From assembly GCF_964656455.1 (NCBI RefSeq), contig NC_135712.1:68577239-68641238 (forward strand): 64,000 nt of DNA, in the 5' to 3' direction. Source of the stretch: Halichoerus grypus (lineage: Eukaryota; Chordata; Mammalia; Carnivora; Phocidae). The notes beneath the pieces are model-generated. The model was not told the DNA's origin, searched no databases, and was given only the letters and a program-made list of their open reading frames with translations. The position numbers and the translations under genes were made by a program. This document shows, one piece after another, positions 46,081-57,671 of the stretch (the stretch's first letter is position 1; the number at the start of each line of letters is the position of its first letter).

Positions 46081-46245
46081 GTTCCCAGACCTGGCAGCAG
46101 TCGGTGGCTTCGACCCTGGACACTTACCTTGTCGTCGAGGACCTCAGTCCTGGGAGTCCTTATCAGTTCCGAGTCAGCGCCAGTAACCCCTGGGGGATCA
46201 GCCTTCCCAGCGAGCCCTCGGAGTTTGTGCGACTCCCCGAGTACG
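46081..46245 (+). CDS. KALRN: KALRN exon 19: FnIII domain, second half
   Basis: It completes Gly and encodes GSQTWQQSVASTLDTYLVVE, DLSPGSPYQFRVSASNPWGI and SLPSEPSEFVRLPEY (window residues 725-779, plus one base). YLVVEDLSPGSPYQFRVSASNPWG is the typical FnIII E-F strand signature, with the Leu-Pro-Gly turn and RVxAxN. Phase 1-1. Donor TACG|gtgagt. Confidence 0.97.
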
Positions 46246-46751
46246 GTGAGTCCCGGCCATGCCCAGCACCCCAGGTGGGGCGGCAAGGCGCCCGGGCAGC
46301 TCACAGCCCCGCCGGCGCATGGCAGGCCACCACGCAGGAGGGAACCTGCATTTGCCAGTGGCTTCCGTCAAGTAACATTTCAGAGACCTGATGAAAAGTG
46401 TGATTTCAACCGTCTTGGAGCAAAAGTGAGGTCTGCCACCCATGTCTACCCCGGGCCTGCCAGGGTCCCTGGGCACCCGCGTGGGTCCCCGGGAACAGAG
46501 AGGGGCGGGCAGGAGTCGTGAGTCACCTGGATGCCGTCTGCCCCTTTTCCTAGATGGGGGCACCTAACCTCCTCTCCCCTGGGACCCCCTGCAAGGCGTA
46601 AGTGTACCTCACAGCATTAGAGACAGCCCCGTTTACCAGTTTAAGCTGGGGAGAGGAAAGCAAGCTGCTTGAAGGATTTGCATCAAAATGAGTATTTGAT
46701 AGTTTCGCCACCCCCAGCCTTCCCAGAATGTCTTTTTTTAAGGTAGATACA

Positions 46752-46934
46752 TTTTTTTTTAAGATTTTTATTTATATACTTGTGAGAGAGAGCGTGCACA
46801 TGAATGGGAAGAGGGGCAGAGGGATAAGGAGAAGCAGACTCCCAGCTGAGCAGGGAGCCCAATCCCAGGACCCTGAGATCATGACCTGAGCCAAAGGCAG
46901 GCCCTTAACCGACTGAGCCACCCAGGCGCCCCTC
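46752..46934 (-). mobile_element. CAN-SINE, antisense
   Basis: 'ttttttttaagatttttatt', a GA body, 'atcatgacctgagccaaagg', 'gccacccaggcgcccc'. Flanking AAGGTAGATACATTTTT and AAGGTGGATACATTTTT (46740-46756 and 46937-46953) are a target-site duplication with one mismatch. Confidence 0.93.
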
Positions 46935-47593
46935 AAGGTGGATACATTTTTATGTGGATGTGTTGGATAATTAAGATACACCTATAACTGGCTACACGTG
47001 AGTATTTTACAAATACCACCTATTCGCTGTCTCACCCCCTTGGTCCCAAGAACATTTTGGAAGAGGACACTTGTTAGCCTGAAGAAATCTCCAAGTCATG
47101 AGGTATTCCGTGGTACAAGGAGTGGGTTGTGTGTGTTGGGGTGGAGGAGGAGGTCACTGCCCTAGAAAGACAACAGACCTGTATGTCTCTGGGTTAAGGG
47201 GATCCCAGAGTCTCCAGAGGGGCTTCAGAAGCCTTCTAGGGCCTTCAGCTACAGCCCAGCCCCCCCAACCCCCACTGACTCTGGAAGTGCTCCCCAGCCC
47301 GTCCCCAGGGGCTCAGCTCCCTCCCAGTGGCCTTGCTCCCTTGGACCCATGACTCACCAGGAAGCCTTGGCCCTGGGTCTCCGTTTCGTCAGAATTCCAT
47401 ATAGATAAGGCACCTGAGCCTCAGCCCAGCTGTGCTCTGGGTGGCCTGAGGTGGCCCGGGTCAGAAGAGCCTCGCTGTCAGCTCAGTACTCTCCTCCCAA
47501 GCCACTAACTAAATTCTGCCTCATGTCTCCCTTCTCGTGAGCCTTGGTCCCAAGAGGCAGCACAAATATGTATTGGTGTGCATGCTTGCACAC

Positions 47594-47613
47594 GTGTGTG
47601 TGTGTGTGTGTGT
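47594..47613. repeat. (TG)n microsatellite
   Basis: Ten GT units after 'gcttgcacac'. Confidence 0.9.
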
Positions 47614-48170
47614 ATAAATCATTGCCAGGGAATTAACACATCATATAACGTAATGCTGCCAAAGAGTATACCAGCTAAGCTCATCGCTGTCTGAGGCAGC
47701 GGGCTGACAGAGCAGTGCTTAGGATGTTTGGAGCATATTCCTCTCCTTTCCTTCTCTGGGCCCTTGTAACTCTTCCCCTAACCTCCACTGCATCCCCCCT
47801 CAGCTCTGATTCTCACTGGCTTTCTTAGGCCTTCCATGTGTTTTTCTCCTTTCTAATTTTTTTCTACCAAATTTCTATTTTAAAATACCCAGAGGTTACA
47901 TCTCTGACTGTCCCAAGTTTTCTCGTGTTTATGTACATGGCACAGTGGGGGCGGGGAGGGGGGGGGGTCCGACTCTTTCATGTCAGCTTGCCCTTGGATG
48001 ATATTTTTAAAAATAACATTTCAGAGAATCCTGGCATTTTCCCACTGAGTTAGACTCCATATTTGGTCACAAGAATTGCTTTGGGGCAATGAAGGAGATT
48101 TTCTGTTAATCTTTTCTTTATTCTTACATGACTTCCTCAGTATCATAAATGGGTTCTCTCTCTTCCAAAG

Positions 48171-48249
48171 ACGCTGCTGCTGACGGTGCTACCATTTCTT
48201 GGAAGGACAATTTTGATTCAGCTTATACTGAGCTGAATGAAATTGGAAG
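48171..48249 (+). CDS. KALRN: KALRN exon 20: kinase N-terminal extension
   Basis: It completes Asp and encodes DAAADGATISWKDNFDSAYT followed by ELNEIG (window residues 780-805, plus two bases). It bridges FnIII to the kinase; ELNEIG begins the Gly-rich loop. Phase 1 in, phase 2 out. Donor GAAG|gtaatg. Confidence 0.97.
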
Positions 48250-48479
48250 GTAATGACCCCGTTTGTCTATTCCTTCATTTATAGGCACTTAACATCGTCA
48301 CATCAGAATAACGACTTGCTTTTAGTGTTGTTTGTTTCTCCTAAGTGTATTCTCTCTATAGTAAGAAAAAAACTAGAATATTTATGTGTATTTTTATCGC
48401 TCTTTTTTTTTAACTTTTTAAGTTGGAGGGGAGGCTTCACTTGTCAACTGTCCGCCTTTCTTTTGTTCTGATATAAGAA

Positions 48480-48880
48480 TTTAAGACTCAGCCTTTTCTT
48501 CAAAATACAATTTTAGCTACATCTCCTGAGTTCTGATATGTGGCACTTTCATTATCATTCAGTTCAACTATGATTCTTTTCTTTGACCTAATTGTAATAG
48601 AAATACTTTAAAATTTCCAGCTGTATGAGATTTTTACAAATTATCTTCTTGTTACTGATGTCTAACTTAATTACATTGTAGTTGAAGAACTTGATCTATG
48701 TGATACTGACTCTGACTTTTGTTGGGACTGGCTTTATTTGCAGTACAGGGTCAATTTTTGTTAGAAGTTCCATGTGTTCCTGAGAAAAAGGTATAATCAC
48801 TAATTTTTGGTTCAGGTCTCTATATATGTCCATATGTCAAGCCCAATCACATTGTTTTATGGATATTTCCAGTCCAGTCC
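48480..48880 (-). mobile_element. L1-like diverged stretch
   Basis: Phrases such as 'gacttttgttgggactggct' and 'aagttccatgtgttcctgag' 'aaaaaggtataatc' recall antisense L1 ORF2. Weak assignment by eye. Confidence 0.35.
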
Positions 48881-49414
48881 CCCCCTACACACACACACAA
48901 TCTCTCTGTCTCTCTGTCTCTACTTTAGTTAGAAAAGCGTGTCCTCAAAAATAAAACGATAAAAATATGACTTTTAACAAAACAATGAAAAAAAATCTAT
49001 CACCTGTCCCAGAAAATAGTTGATGGAAAGAAACAAAATGGAGGATCATCTCTATGTGGGCATTGGTTTGCATGTGGTCTAGGTGAGAGGGTGGGGAGCT
49101 TTTACAAGTCCTCCACCCCCACCTGGATGTGTAAATAAAAGAGCATCCACTAACGGTGGGCCATTACCATCATCTCTATCTCTGATTGACGTCTCTCAAT
49201 GAAGCATAACATTTCCTGAGTGGGGTCGTTGTGACAGAGGTTGTGGAAAGAGCCCAAATGTTTGCTATTCCCATTTCTTAGGCAGGAGTCACAATGTAAT
49301 TCACAACCTTTCATCATAATACCTTTCATCAAAAACCAACTTTCGCTCTCCTTTCACTCTTCTTTGTGTGGCCGGAGGGGGCAAAAAAGGCCAATGGAAA
49401 TTTACATGGTGTTG

Positions 49415-49625
49415 ATGATGATGCTTATTGAGTATCTATAGTGTTGCAGATATTATACGAGAGATATTTAACGTAATCCTTACCACATCGTGAGGTGGTG
49501 TTTGAGTAGATTTCCAGGAAAGGAACCCAGGCTTGGGGAGTTAAGTAACTTTTTCGAGGTCTTGAAACTAGCAAATGTAGAGCCAGGATTCTAACCCTGA
49601 CCTACCCAATTCTTAAGCCTGTGTT
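49415..49625 (+). repeat. MIR SINE fossil
   Basis: 'cttattgagtatctatagtg', 'gggagttaagtaactttttc', 'gaggtcttgaaactagcaaa' and 'agccaggattctaaccctga'. Confidence 0.68.
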
Positions 49626-51073
49626 TGTTTTAGTAAAACAAACATATGTGGTTTCTCACTGTAGCAATTTTTGTCAAAAATAAGCTCTAGCCATTGAAAT
49701 CTAGTTTGCCCCATTATACTGAGGTTTTGTGAGAAGCTAGGTACAGCTCCTGTAATGAATCGAATCCCCACCTGGTTCTAAATGAAACTGGTTGTATCGC
49801 CTAGATGCACCCAGGATTTCTTTCCCAAGACAAGCATTTGCTGTTGAGCGCCATAGGCGAAGGTGTGTTTTACCTAGAAGAGATGACGTTTTAGTATTTC
49901 CCAAAGGGGAGATCAAGTTTCTGATCTGTTCAAGGCAATTGATGTTTTTTTAAAAAAAATCTCATCCCCAACCATCTGAAGCTTTTCCTCTCCTCCAAGT
50001 ACAGTCCTCCTATTTTCAGGAGATCCTTTAAAAATGCTGTATGTGAACAGAAGGGAAACAAAACATGTAGATACTGATGTGAGACACACGAAAGGTGTCT
50101 GTGGGCCATAGACGTGAGTCAACTTTCTCCATTGCACTGAAACCTAGAATTCTAGGCCTATATGACCATCTTGTTAAAAATAGCTCTCTGGTAATTAAAT
50201 AGTATAAAAACCATGGTGCCAAAAGAAATATCTTTGCTCCTAAAGTCCACCTACCGAAGGAAAGAGCACTTGAGCATGGCACGGTCAGCTGGAAATAAAC
50301 TAGATGGGCACCACGGCAATGTAAAGAAGCCAGAGAGTTGTCCCCTGGGAATGCTGACTGGTGACCTGTACGGGATCCAAAAATGTAGCAGGGCCAGGCC
50401 TCTAGGCAAGGATGGCAGGTTGAACCCAGCCACCTGTTTTCACTCCTTCCTGAGACTTCACTGAACCTCCACTAAAGGAATTTTTCTAATCAGGCACATA
50501 AGGATGAGGACACAGGAAGAAGAGACAACTAGTAATATATTCGAAGCAGAAAACAAGTGAAAGCGTGACAGATGACCTAGGAGACCTTAGGCACTCAGTC
50601 CAAGTCAGCCGTGGGGTCAAGTGAGAGCCTGTGCAACTTTTGCAGCAGAATTTCCCCAAAGGCCGGGGTACTGACCACATCAAGTACCTCTGCAAACCGG
50701 TGACAAGAGGCTGCTGAAGTGGGGAGGAGTGGCTGAAACTCTGTGCGAGAGGGTATGGCTCTGGGCCTCGTCCCGGCCGCAGGCAGCGGTCCGATCGTCC
50801 TTCCCCATGCACGAACCGGGGGCAGGTGCATTCTCTAGACAGGTGCCTCTGTTCTCAGAGACACTAGCACAGTTGGGGGCAGCAGAACCTTCCGGCAAAC
50901 AGGCCCCTTAGGAGACTATATCCATGCTGGATACTCAGGATCCCAGCTCTCTCAACCACCCGGCCTCCAAAAGTGGACAACCGCAGCTTCACGGTCTAGG
51001 CAGGAAGTAGGAGGATCTTTCTCTGGGAAATCTGACCAGCCCAAGAAGAAAGTCTTAAAGATACTGACTTTAG

Positions 51074-51272
51074 GGGCGCCTGGGTGGCTCAGTTGGTTAA
51101 GCGACTGCCTTCGGCTCAGGTCATGATCCTGGAGTCCCGGGATCGAGTCCCGCATCGGGCTCCCTGCTCGGCAGGGAGTCTGCTTCTCCCTCTGGCCCTC
51201 CTCCCTCTCATGCTCTCTCTCATTCTCTCTCTCTCAAATAAATAAATAAAATCTTTAAAAAAAAAAAAAAAA
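51074..51272 (+). mobile_element. CAN-SINE, sense, with ~17-bp perfect TSD
   Basis: Head 'gggcgcctgggtggctcagt', intact body, AAATAAATAAATAAAATCTT and a pure A run. AAAGATACTGACTTTAG is found at 51057-51073 and 51273-51289 (boundary bases shared with the element). The clean tail and duplication suggest a young copy. Confidence 0.96.
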
Positions 51273-52538
51273 AAAGATACTGACTTTAGAGCTTTCCCCA
51301 CTAAACTGTTCACTCAGATCACCCTACAGTGAAGGTCGAATTGATAGGCTCTCCGCCCCTTCCCCCCCACTCAGAGCTTCCAAACACTGTTTAGTCCCCA
51401 AGTTTTAGAATGAGCCAACTTCCAGTGCCCACCAAGACAGAGTAAGCCCACTGTGGCCTATCTCTCCCACTGATGAGAACCAGAATCCCTGGACAAAATA
51501 CCAAAAAGCAACTACCTCAGGATTCTGAGAAGTAAAGAACTGGAGAATGGGGAGCCCAGTTAAAACTTGAAAGTCAAGGACAGCAGCAGTGAGGTCTCTG
51601 GTTTGTTTGTTGGGCTTTAACCCAAGGGCCGGCCAAACCAGGGAACTGGGCAGCATGCACAGGGGGCAACTCCAAAGGAAACCCATCTTTCTGGCCAAAA
51701 GACAGGAAAGGGGGTCCCTTTGAGCTGAAGAGAGCAGGAAAAGGCCTTTCCCTCTCTCCCTTCTTTCTCTCATTGCTTTAACCCAAGCAAGAAGCTAAAA
51801 CTCTGAAGGATTCCCATCTATAAAAACGGACCCATGGGAGCCAAAAAATGTGTGGGAAATCTCAGTGAGAAGAGAGCTAAAGAAGGAGATCCCCTAATTC
51901 TGTGCCTGGAACAACACAAATCCTGGGCTACTTTCAAGCTGTGCACAGATAGAACACACCCACAGAAGCATAGCAAGGCTTTGAGAGCGGAACTATGCTA
52001 TAAACCACTCAGTCACCCTGCAGTGACTTATTAGTCCCAGACTAATCTTTGAGTGGTTCTCATAAGGGGCAGTCTTTGTTAGAAATGAGGCCGAATTCTA
52101 TCACAAAAAGGAAAATATTCATAGTTTACTGGAGCTGCAACTGTGAGTACCCCTGACCTAGTTGCAATAATGGAAACACTGAATATTGATTAAAATATCA
52201 TTCTGCTGGGAGGACAGGGGATGGGGAAAATGGTCATGTGGTGGCGACAGGGAGGGGAGAGAGACTAACATCTCCCCTTTCTGGAGTGGGTGTCAACAGA
52301 TTATAATGAAAACTGAAACATCAAGAAGTAGCCACACAAACATAGACTTACCCCCATACTAAGCTAAAATATAATTACCTGATATGTTAAACTTCCTCTC
52401 AGGTAAGGAAAATGGGGTTGGGAGTGAGAGGATGGGATACTCTTAGTTTTAATAAGAAACCTTAAAGCTAGTTGACTTTTTAAATCATGGGGATGCATAA
52501 CTTGGATACGCACAATTAAAAAAAAATTAAGGAACAGA

Positions 52539-52728
52539 GGCGCCTGGGTGGCTCAGTGGGTAAAGTGTCCGTCTTGGGCTCAGGTCATGATCCCAGGGTC
52601 CTGGGATGGAGCCCCACGTCAGGCTCCCTGCTCAGCGGGGAGTCTGCTTCTCCCTCTGCCCCTCCCCACCCCCACCTCATGGCCTGTCTCTCTCTCTCAA
52701 ATAAATAAATAAAAATTTTAAAACAAAA
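52539..52728 (+). mobile_element. CAN-SINE, sense
   Basis: 'ggcgcctgggtggctcagtg', 'ggctcaggtcatgatcccag', 'ctctctctcaaataaataaa' and A-rich tail. First of three sense copies within 660 bp. Confidence 0.93.
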
Positions 52729-52870
52729 AGTAAGGTATAGCAGCACCTCAACATGGCCACTTAGTTCAGGCGAGCTCTCCCTAGCATTCAATTGTTTTCA
52801 TGCATCCAAAGTCCTCTGGAAGGGGTGACCTCTAATAATCAAACAAGAGAGTGCTGTTAAAAACCAGAAT

Positions 52871-53078
52871 GGGGGCACCTGGGTGGCTCAGGTGGTTGAG
52901 CCCCAGACTCTTGTCTTCAGCTCAGGTCATGATCTAAGGGTAGTGAGATGGAGCCCTGCCTCAGGCTCTATGCTCAGCATGGAGTCTGTTTGTCCCTCTC
53001 CCTCTGTTCCTCCCCCGACTTGTGCTCTCTCCTCCTCTCTCTTTCAAACAAATAAAATCTGTTAAAGAAAGAAAAACA
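52871..53078 (+). mobile_element. CAN-SINE, sense
   Basis: 'gggggcacctgggtggctca', 'ggtggttgagccccagactc', a shortened pyrimidine-rich body, 'caaacaaataaaatctgtta'. More diverged than its left neighbour. Confidence 0.92.
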
Positions 53079-53085
53079 TAATGAA

Positions 53086-53200
53086 GGGGTGTCTGGCTAG
53101 CTCGGTCGGTGGAGCACGCAACTCTTGATCCCAGGATTGTGAGCTTGAGCCCCACATTAGGCATAGAGATTACTAAAAAAAAAAAAAAAAAAAAAAAAAA
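53086..53200 (+). mobile_element. tRNA-head CAN-SINE variant with A26 tail
   Basis: 'ggggtgtctggctagctcgg', 'tcggtggagcacgcaactct', 'gtgagcttgagccccacatt', 'gcatagagattact', then 26 uninterrupted A (53175-53200). Same short class as 31314 and 32451. Confidence 0.88.
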
Positions 53201-53346
53201 TGGTAATTTATTAATTTATGATATAGAATAGAACTATCAGTTCTACCAAATATTTGCTTACTATGCAAAAAGAATGTCTGCTACATAATAGACATTCAAT
53301 TAGTATTTGTCAAATAGTTGTTTATTGATCAGCATATTCTCTTCTT

Positions 53347-53538
53347 AAAGATTTTTTATTATTATTATTTTATTTGGCACACAGAGAGAGAGAGAGAGAG
53401 AGAGCATGAGCAGGGGGAGGGGCAGAAGGAGAGGGAGAAGCAGACTCCCCGCTGAGCAGGGCTTGATCCCAGGACTCCAGGATCATGACCTGAGCCAAAG
53501 GCAGAGGCTTAACTGACTGAGCCACCCAGGCATCCCAA
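53347..53538 (-). mobile_element. CAN-SINE, antisense, with 14-bp TSD
   Basis: 'aaagattttttattattatt', GA body, 'ggatcatgacctgagccaaa', 'gccacccaggcatccc'. CATATTCTCTTCTT is duplicated at 53333-53346 and 53539-53552. Confidence 0.94.
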
Positions 53539-53989
53539 CATATTCTCTTCTTTTGTCAAAAATCTATAGTGGAGAAACACTATCTGACTATTATTGTCTG
53601 AAAGTAGCTTGGTGAGCACAGAGCCAGGTCAAGGAGTCAGTTGGACAATCTTTGTGGTGCCAATGGTGTTGGATGCCTCCATTTCCGCTGGAGGAATGGA
53701 CTGCTTTTTGGATGGTTGAGTCCTCTACTCATAGGTTAGAGCGCCTCAGGGACGGGCCTGGGATGGCATTGCTTGTCACCTCTTTGACTCCCTTTCTCTG
53801 CTCCCATTGCTGACCAGTTCCCCCTTCTACTTCACTTTCTTTCTACCTCCTACAGGGCTACAGCTGAGTCTGGGAACCATTCTATTTTAGGTGTGGCTAA
53901 TATTGTCAGATGTGAAGATGGCATGGTGGTTATACATTTTTAAATGTCCTTGTCAATTAGAAATGACTGAAGTATTTATGAGTGAAATA

Positions 53990-54200
53990 ATATGATATCT
54001 GGATTTTGCTAAAAATACTACAGAAAAAAAAGCAAGAGGTAGGAAAGGAATAGATGGAATAAGGTTGGCAAAATGCTGATAATTATTGAAGCGGGCTGCT
54101 GGGTGCAGAGATCTATTATACTATTCTCTCTACTTTTGTGTATATTAGAGAGTTTCCGTAATACCAAGATAATAAATATAAAATAAAGGAAAAAATTGCC
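53990..54200 (+). mobile_element. L1-tail-like fossil
   Basis: 'tgctgataattattgaagcg', 'ttatactattctctctactt' and 'gagagtttccgtaataccaa' recall the 3' end of old L1M elements. Assigned by eye only. Confidence 0.4.
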
Positions 54201-54567
54201 TCTTAGAAAAATGTTTTTGAAATTATCATCGATTACAGTTCTTCCTTCATGAACATTATTATTATTGTTGTATTTTACAAAAAGATACTCCGCTTAGAAA
54301 ACTGAACCTGTGCTGTTCAAAGTGACAGAGAAATCTATTGACTAAAAATGATACTCGTTTTTCGCATCTCAGAGAACCCTGAAATGCTAAGGAAGGAAAC
54401 ATGGCTTTTCCGAATGATGACATTATAATTTAAAAATAGGAAAGTAGGTTTCCTAATAAGTGTTACTGTCTAACCACTTCAGATAAAACTTTACACATCC
54501 TTGAATAAAATAATACCTCGTTGATGGAGGAAGCTTAGCAAAATGCTTTCTCCCTTTCTCCTTCCAG

Positions 54568-54768
54568 AGGCCGTTTCTCCATAGTGAAGAAATGCATTCA
54601 CAAAGCCACCCGCAAGGATGTTGCCGTGAAATTTGTTAGCAAAAAAATGAAGAAAAAAGAGCAGGCTGCCCATGAGGCTGCCCTGCTTCAGCACCTGCAA
54701 CACCCCCAGTACGTCACTCTCCATGACACCTATGAGTCCCCCACGTCCTACATCCTGATTCTGGAACT
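54568..54768 (+). CDS. KALRN: KALRN exon 21: kinase N-lobe
   Basis: It completes Arg and encodes RGRFSIVKKCIHKATRKDVA, VKFVSKKMKKKEQAAHEAAL, LQHLQHPQYVTLHDTYES and PTSYILILE (window residues 806-872, plus two bases). GRGRFSIV is the Gly-rich loop, VAVK carries the ATP-binding Lys (residue 827), HEAALL the alpha-C Glu, and YILILEL the hinge. It is phase 2-2. Donor GAACT|gtaagt. Confidence 0.98.
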
Positions 54769-54839
54769 GTAAGTACAGGCGTCTCGGGGGGGCTCCAGCC
54801 GTTTGGGCTGCTTATTGTCCCCCGGCAATGGCAGTTACA

Positions 54840-55015
54840 GTTTATACAATGTCTTAGGGTGTACGAAGTGTTGTACATCACGTGCGTCCTCCCGTCCGTT
54901 TTATAAAAATGTGGTTCCCATTTATAGAGTAGAAAAATCAAGGATAAGGAAGGTCCTTACCACTAAGAAATGGAGAAGCTGGGACTCGAACCCATATTTC
55001 TCTCCCTCGGATTCT
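54840..55015 (+). repeat. MIR SINE fossil
   Basis: 'cccatttatagagtagaaaa', 'aatggagaagctgggactcg' and 'aacccatatttctctccctc'. Confidence 0.6.
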
Positions 55016-55934
55016 CATGTTCTTTCTCTTACGGACTCTTGGGCTGGACAGGGGTGTAGGAAGAGCTTATTGACCATAGGCTTGTTGACAGGGGTGGACC
55101 TGACATGCAAGAGGGGTTTGAGCATCAATCCGCTGCCATGGCCTCCATGGTCTCCCACCCAGGAAATTCCTTTTAAAGTGGAACCTTGACCTTCAAAATA
55201 TTCCACTCATTCCAGATTTTCTAGGAACTCAGGCAACCATATACTTGGCCCCAGAACACATCAAGTAAAGCACATTCTCCCCCCACCTCCCCCAGGCTAA
55301 GAACAGAGATCGTGTCCTGTGGTTCACAGAGATCTAACAGAGGCTAAAGAGAACAAAGTCCTCTCAGGAGTATTGAGCCCTCATAGAGATGTCATCCAAT
55401 GCGTGCTGATGACCCCGCGCCCAAGACCGGTGCTCTGTACGTCTCCACAGGAGCCTCTGTTCACAAGAGAGGCGCCTCCACGTACAGCTTTTCAGCTGTC
55501 ATTTTACTGTGGCTCTTGGGTGCTTGTTTGTCTAGGTGTTTGTGGATGAGGGCCTTTGAGGCAGTCACCTATACATTTATTTATGTTGAAAAAAAGACAG
55601 CCAAAGGGCAAACATCTTTGGCTACATTTTTGACTTGGTTGAAAAGAAACAAGAGAAGACAGAACCAACTCTATTAATATTTATAATTCTTTTGTGATCT
55701 CTTATATAGCTGTGTAGTAGTAGGTCGATTGTCACTTGGGATTTAACAAATACACTTACAAACAGCCTTCCAGGACCTAATACCAGGTGATTATACAAGT
55801 ATTATCACTTGTATATCAAGGTAATATGGCGGACCCAGAACCTTGGCCCCTTCGGATTTGCCAGCTTGCCTCATTCCAGGGGAAGGTGCTGATTACCAGA
55901 CTGCCACAGTGCAAGGGAAGGAAACCATTCTTGG

Positions 55935-56095
55935 AATGAAGAGCCTGGGCTCTCATCCCAGCTCTGGGATTTGGGGCAGGGTCTTTAGATTCCTGGGCCT
56001 CGGGTCCTCATCTGTGAAGTCTGAAGAATTATTTCCACTTCTCAGAGATGTTCCAGGGATTAAATGAGATGAACAGTGGATTGAGCTAGTTCAGC
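55935..56095 (-). repeat. MIR SINE fossil
   Basis: 'gagcctgggctctcatccca', 'gctctgggatttggggcagg', 'cctcgggtcctcatctgtga' and 'gggattaaatgagatgaaca' give an antisense MIR. Confidence 0.7.
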
Positions 56096-56884
56096 AAACA
56101 TTTACTGAGCACTCCCTGCCAGCCGCTGTGTGGACCTGGGCCAGGCTGGAAGGAACAAAGATGAGAAGGGGTGCTTCTTGCCCTTGAGGAGTTTAAAGTC
56201 TGATGAGGAGGACCGATCGCTAAGTGAATGATTTCAGTTGAACATGGTAAATGCTGAGAAGGAAACACGTGTTTTGGAGAGGGTTGCTGTGAGAACATAG
56301 GAAGGTGTTTGTTGGACTCGAGATTCAGGAAAGGTGAGTGGATAGGCAGTGCCCGAGGTAAACCCTGTGCTAAATCTTGGTTATGCTGTGACCAGAGGTA
56401 CCCCTTTTGGTGGCCACCCAAATCACTGGTAGAGCTTTTCTCTGCCAGGCAGCTGAGGTTCTGATTGCCTAGGCTAGGATGGGGCCTAGGCATCTGCATT
56501 CCCCAAAAGCTCTGAGGGTGAACTTGGTGCGAAGGCTTGCAGGTCTTGGAGCAGCGCTGCAAGAAGTGTAGGGGGGTGCATCTCACAAACCCAGTCCCCC
56601 TCCACTCCACGCTCATCACTCCCACCCCACCCCTGGCCGGGTCCTAGGCTTCGGAGAAGAGACCAGGGGGAAGGAACACGCTAGAGAAGAGAATGGAAAC
56701 TTGGCTGGGATGGGGGGAGTTCAGCTGTGCTCAAAGATGGTTTCTGCCTCTGGTTCAAGCTGCTCTGCCTGAGCATTTCCCGGGGATGTGCCTTTGACAG
56801 CTCAGTGCAGGTTGGAATAGCAGGCTGACATCTGGGCACTCCAGATGCTAGAGAGGGCACGGGGGGCCTGAAAAGCCTTACTAC

Positions 56885-57100
56885 TTACTGAGCACTTATG
56901 ACTGCTACCAGTTATGCTTAAATACCTCATTGTCTCACCTGATTCTTGCACAGCCCTCATAATGAAGTAGGTGGTATTGCTGTTGCTGTTACTCCCAGTT
57001 TAAAGATGAAGAACCCAACACAGGGCTTAAGTGACTTGTCCCAAACCCCCAGCCTGTAGGTGGCAGAATCAGGACTCAAATCTGGATCTGGCTGGCTCCC
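56885..57100 (+). repeat. MIR SINE fossil
   Basis: 'ctgagcacttatgactgcta', 'ttaaagatgaagaacccaac', 'cttaagtgacttgtcccaaa' and 'ggtggcagaatcaggactca'. Confidence 0.75.
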
Positions 57101-57671
57101 CCTACCATGTTCTCAGTCACGGTTTTTAAGATTGGAAAATTGCTCAAAAGGCAAAGGATCCCAAAAAGGGTCAAGACTGCCAAGGACAAACTTTGCCCAC
57201 TTTCCATTTTCCCCAATTAAAAACTGACAAATAAAAGCAATTTGCAAAACATATTTGCAGTGGCTTGCAGCCACCGGGTTCCAGTTCATCAGAATATTGA
57301 GAGAGAGCATTCTCTCTCTCTCTTTCTCTCTCTCCTAAGACTTTCTTTCTTTTGCAGTCTAACCTCTTAAGGGGGGGGGTCAGACTTTTTTCCTCATGAG
57401 CAGTTTTTAACTTTAACAACATAGAATGTGTCTTAAGTTTACACAGGTTTCTTCCGTGGAGCACATCACACATGTAACTTTTAAATTAGTTAATTAATTT
57501 TAGTTCTGAACGTTGATTTTGGGCTCTAACTAATACACATGTGTGGCAGCATCGATCTTCCTTTATAAGGGGGAGCAGGAGAGATTTTAGAGCTCGGACC
57601 GATGTGTATGTGTTTTATTTTTCCATTTCTTTACAAATGTATTTCCTTGGCCCTTTCCTCCCTGCTTTCAG

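Larger units (their letters stand above)
46246..48170 (+). other. KALRN: intron between FnIII and kinase
   Basis: A 1.9-kb intron holding an antisense CAN-SINE (46752-46934) and a TG microsatellite (47594-47613). GC-rich at its 5' end. The acceptor is cttccaaag. Confidence 0.83.
48250..54567 (+). other. KALRN: 6.3-kb intron inside the kinase Gly-rich loop
   Basis: It splits the Arg codon of the Gly-rich loop. It holds an L1-like stretch (about 48480-48880), a MIR (49415-49625), five CAN-SINE insertions (51074-53538) and an L1-tail-like piece (about 53990-54200). The segment 49900-51060 has no recognised family. The acceptor is ccttccag. Confidence 0.8.
54769..57671 (+). other. KALRN: intron within kinase (hinge)
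   Basis: A 2.9-kb intron with MIR pieces at about 54840-55015 (sense), 55935-56095 (antisense) and 56885-57100 (sense), an L2-like tail near 56095-56210, a CT tract near 57309-57335 and a G9 run near 57371-57380. No SINEC. The acceptor is tgctttcag. Confidence 0.78.

Noticed and set aside
56086..56625. 179-codon minus-strand open frame
   Set aside because: No recognisable domain; it overlaps MIR/L2-like remnants in an intron. Could be chance given moderate GC content.
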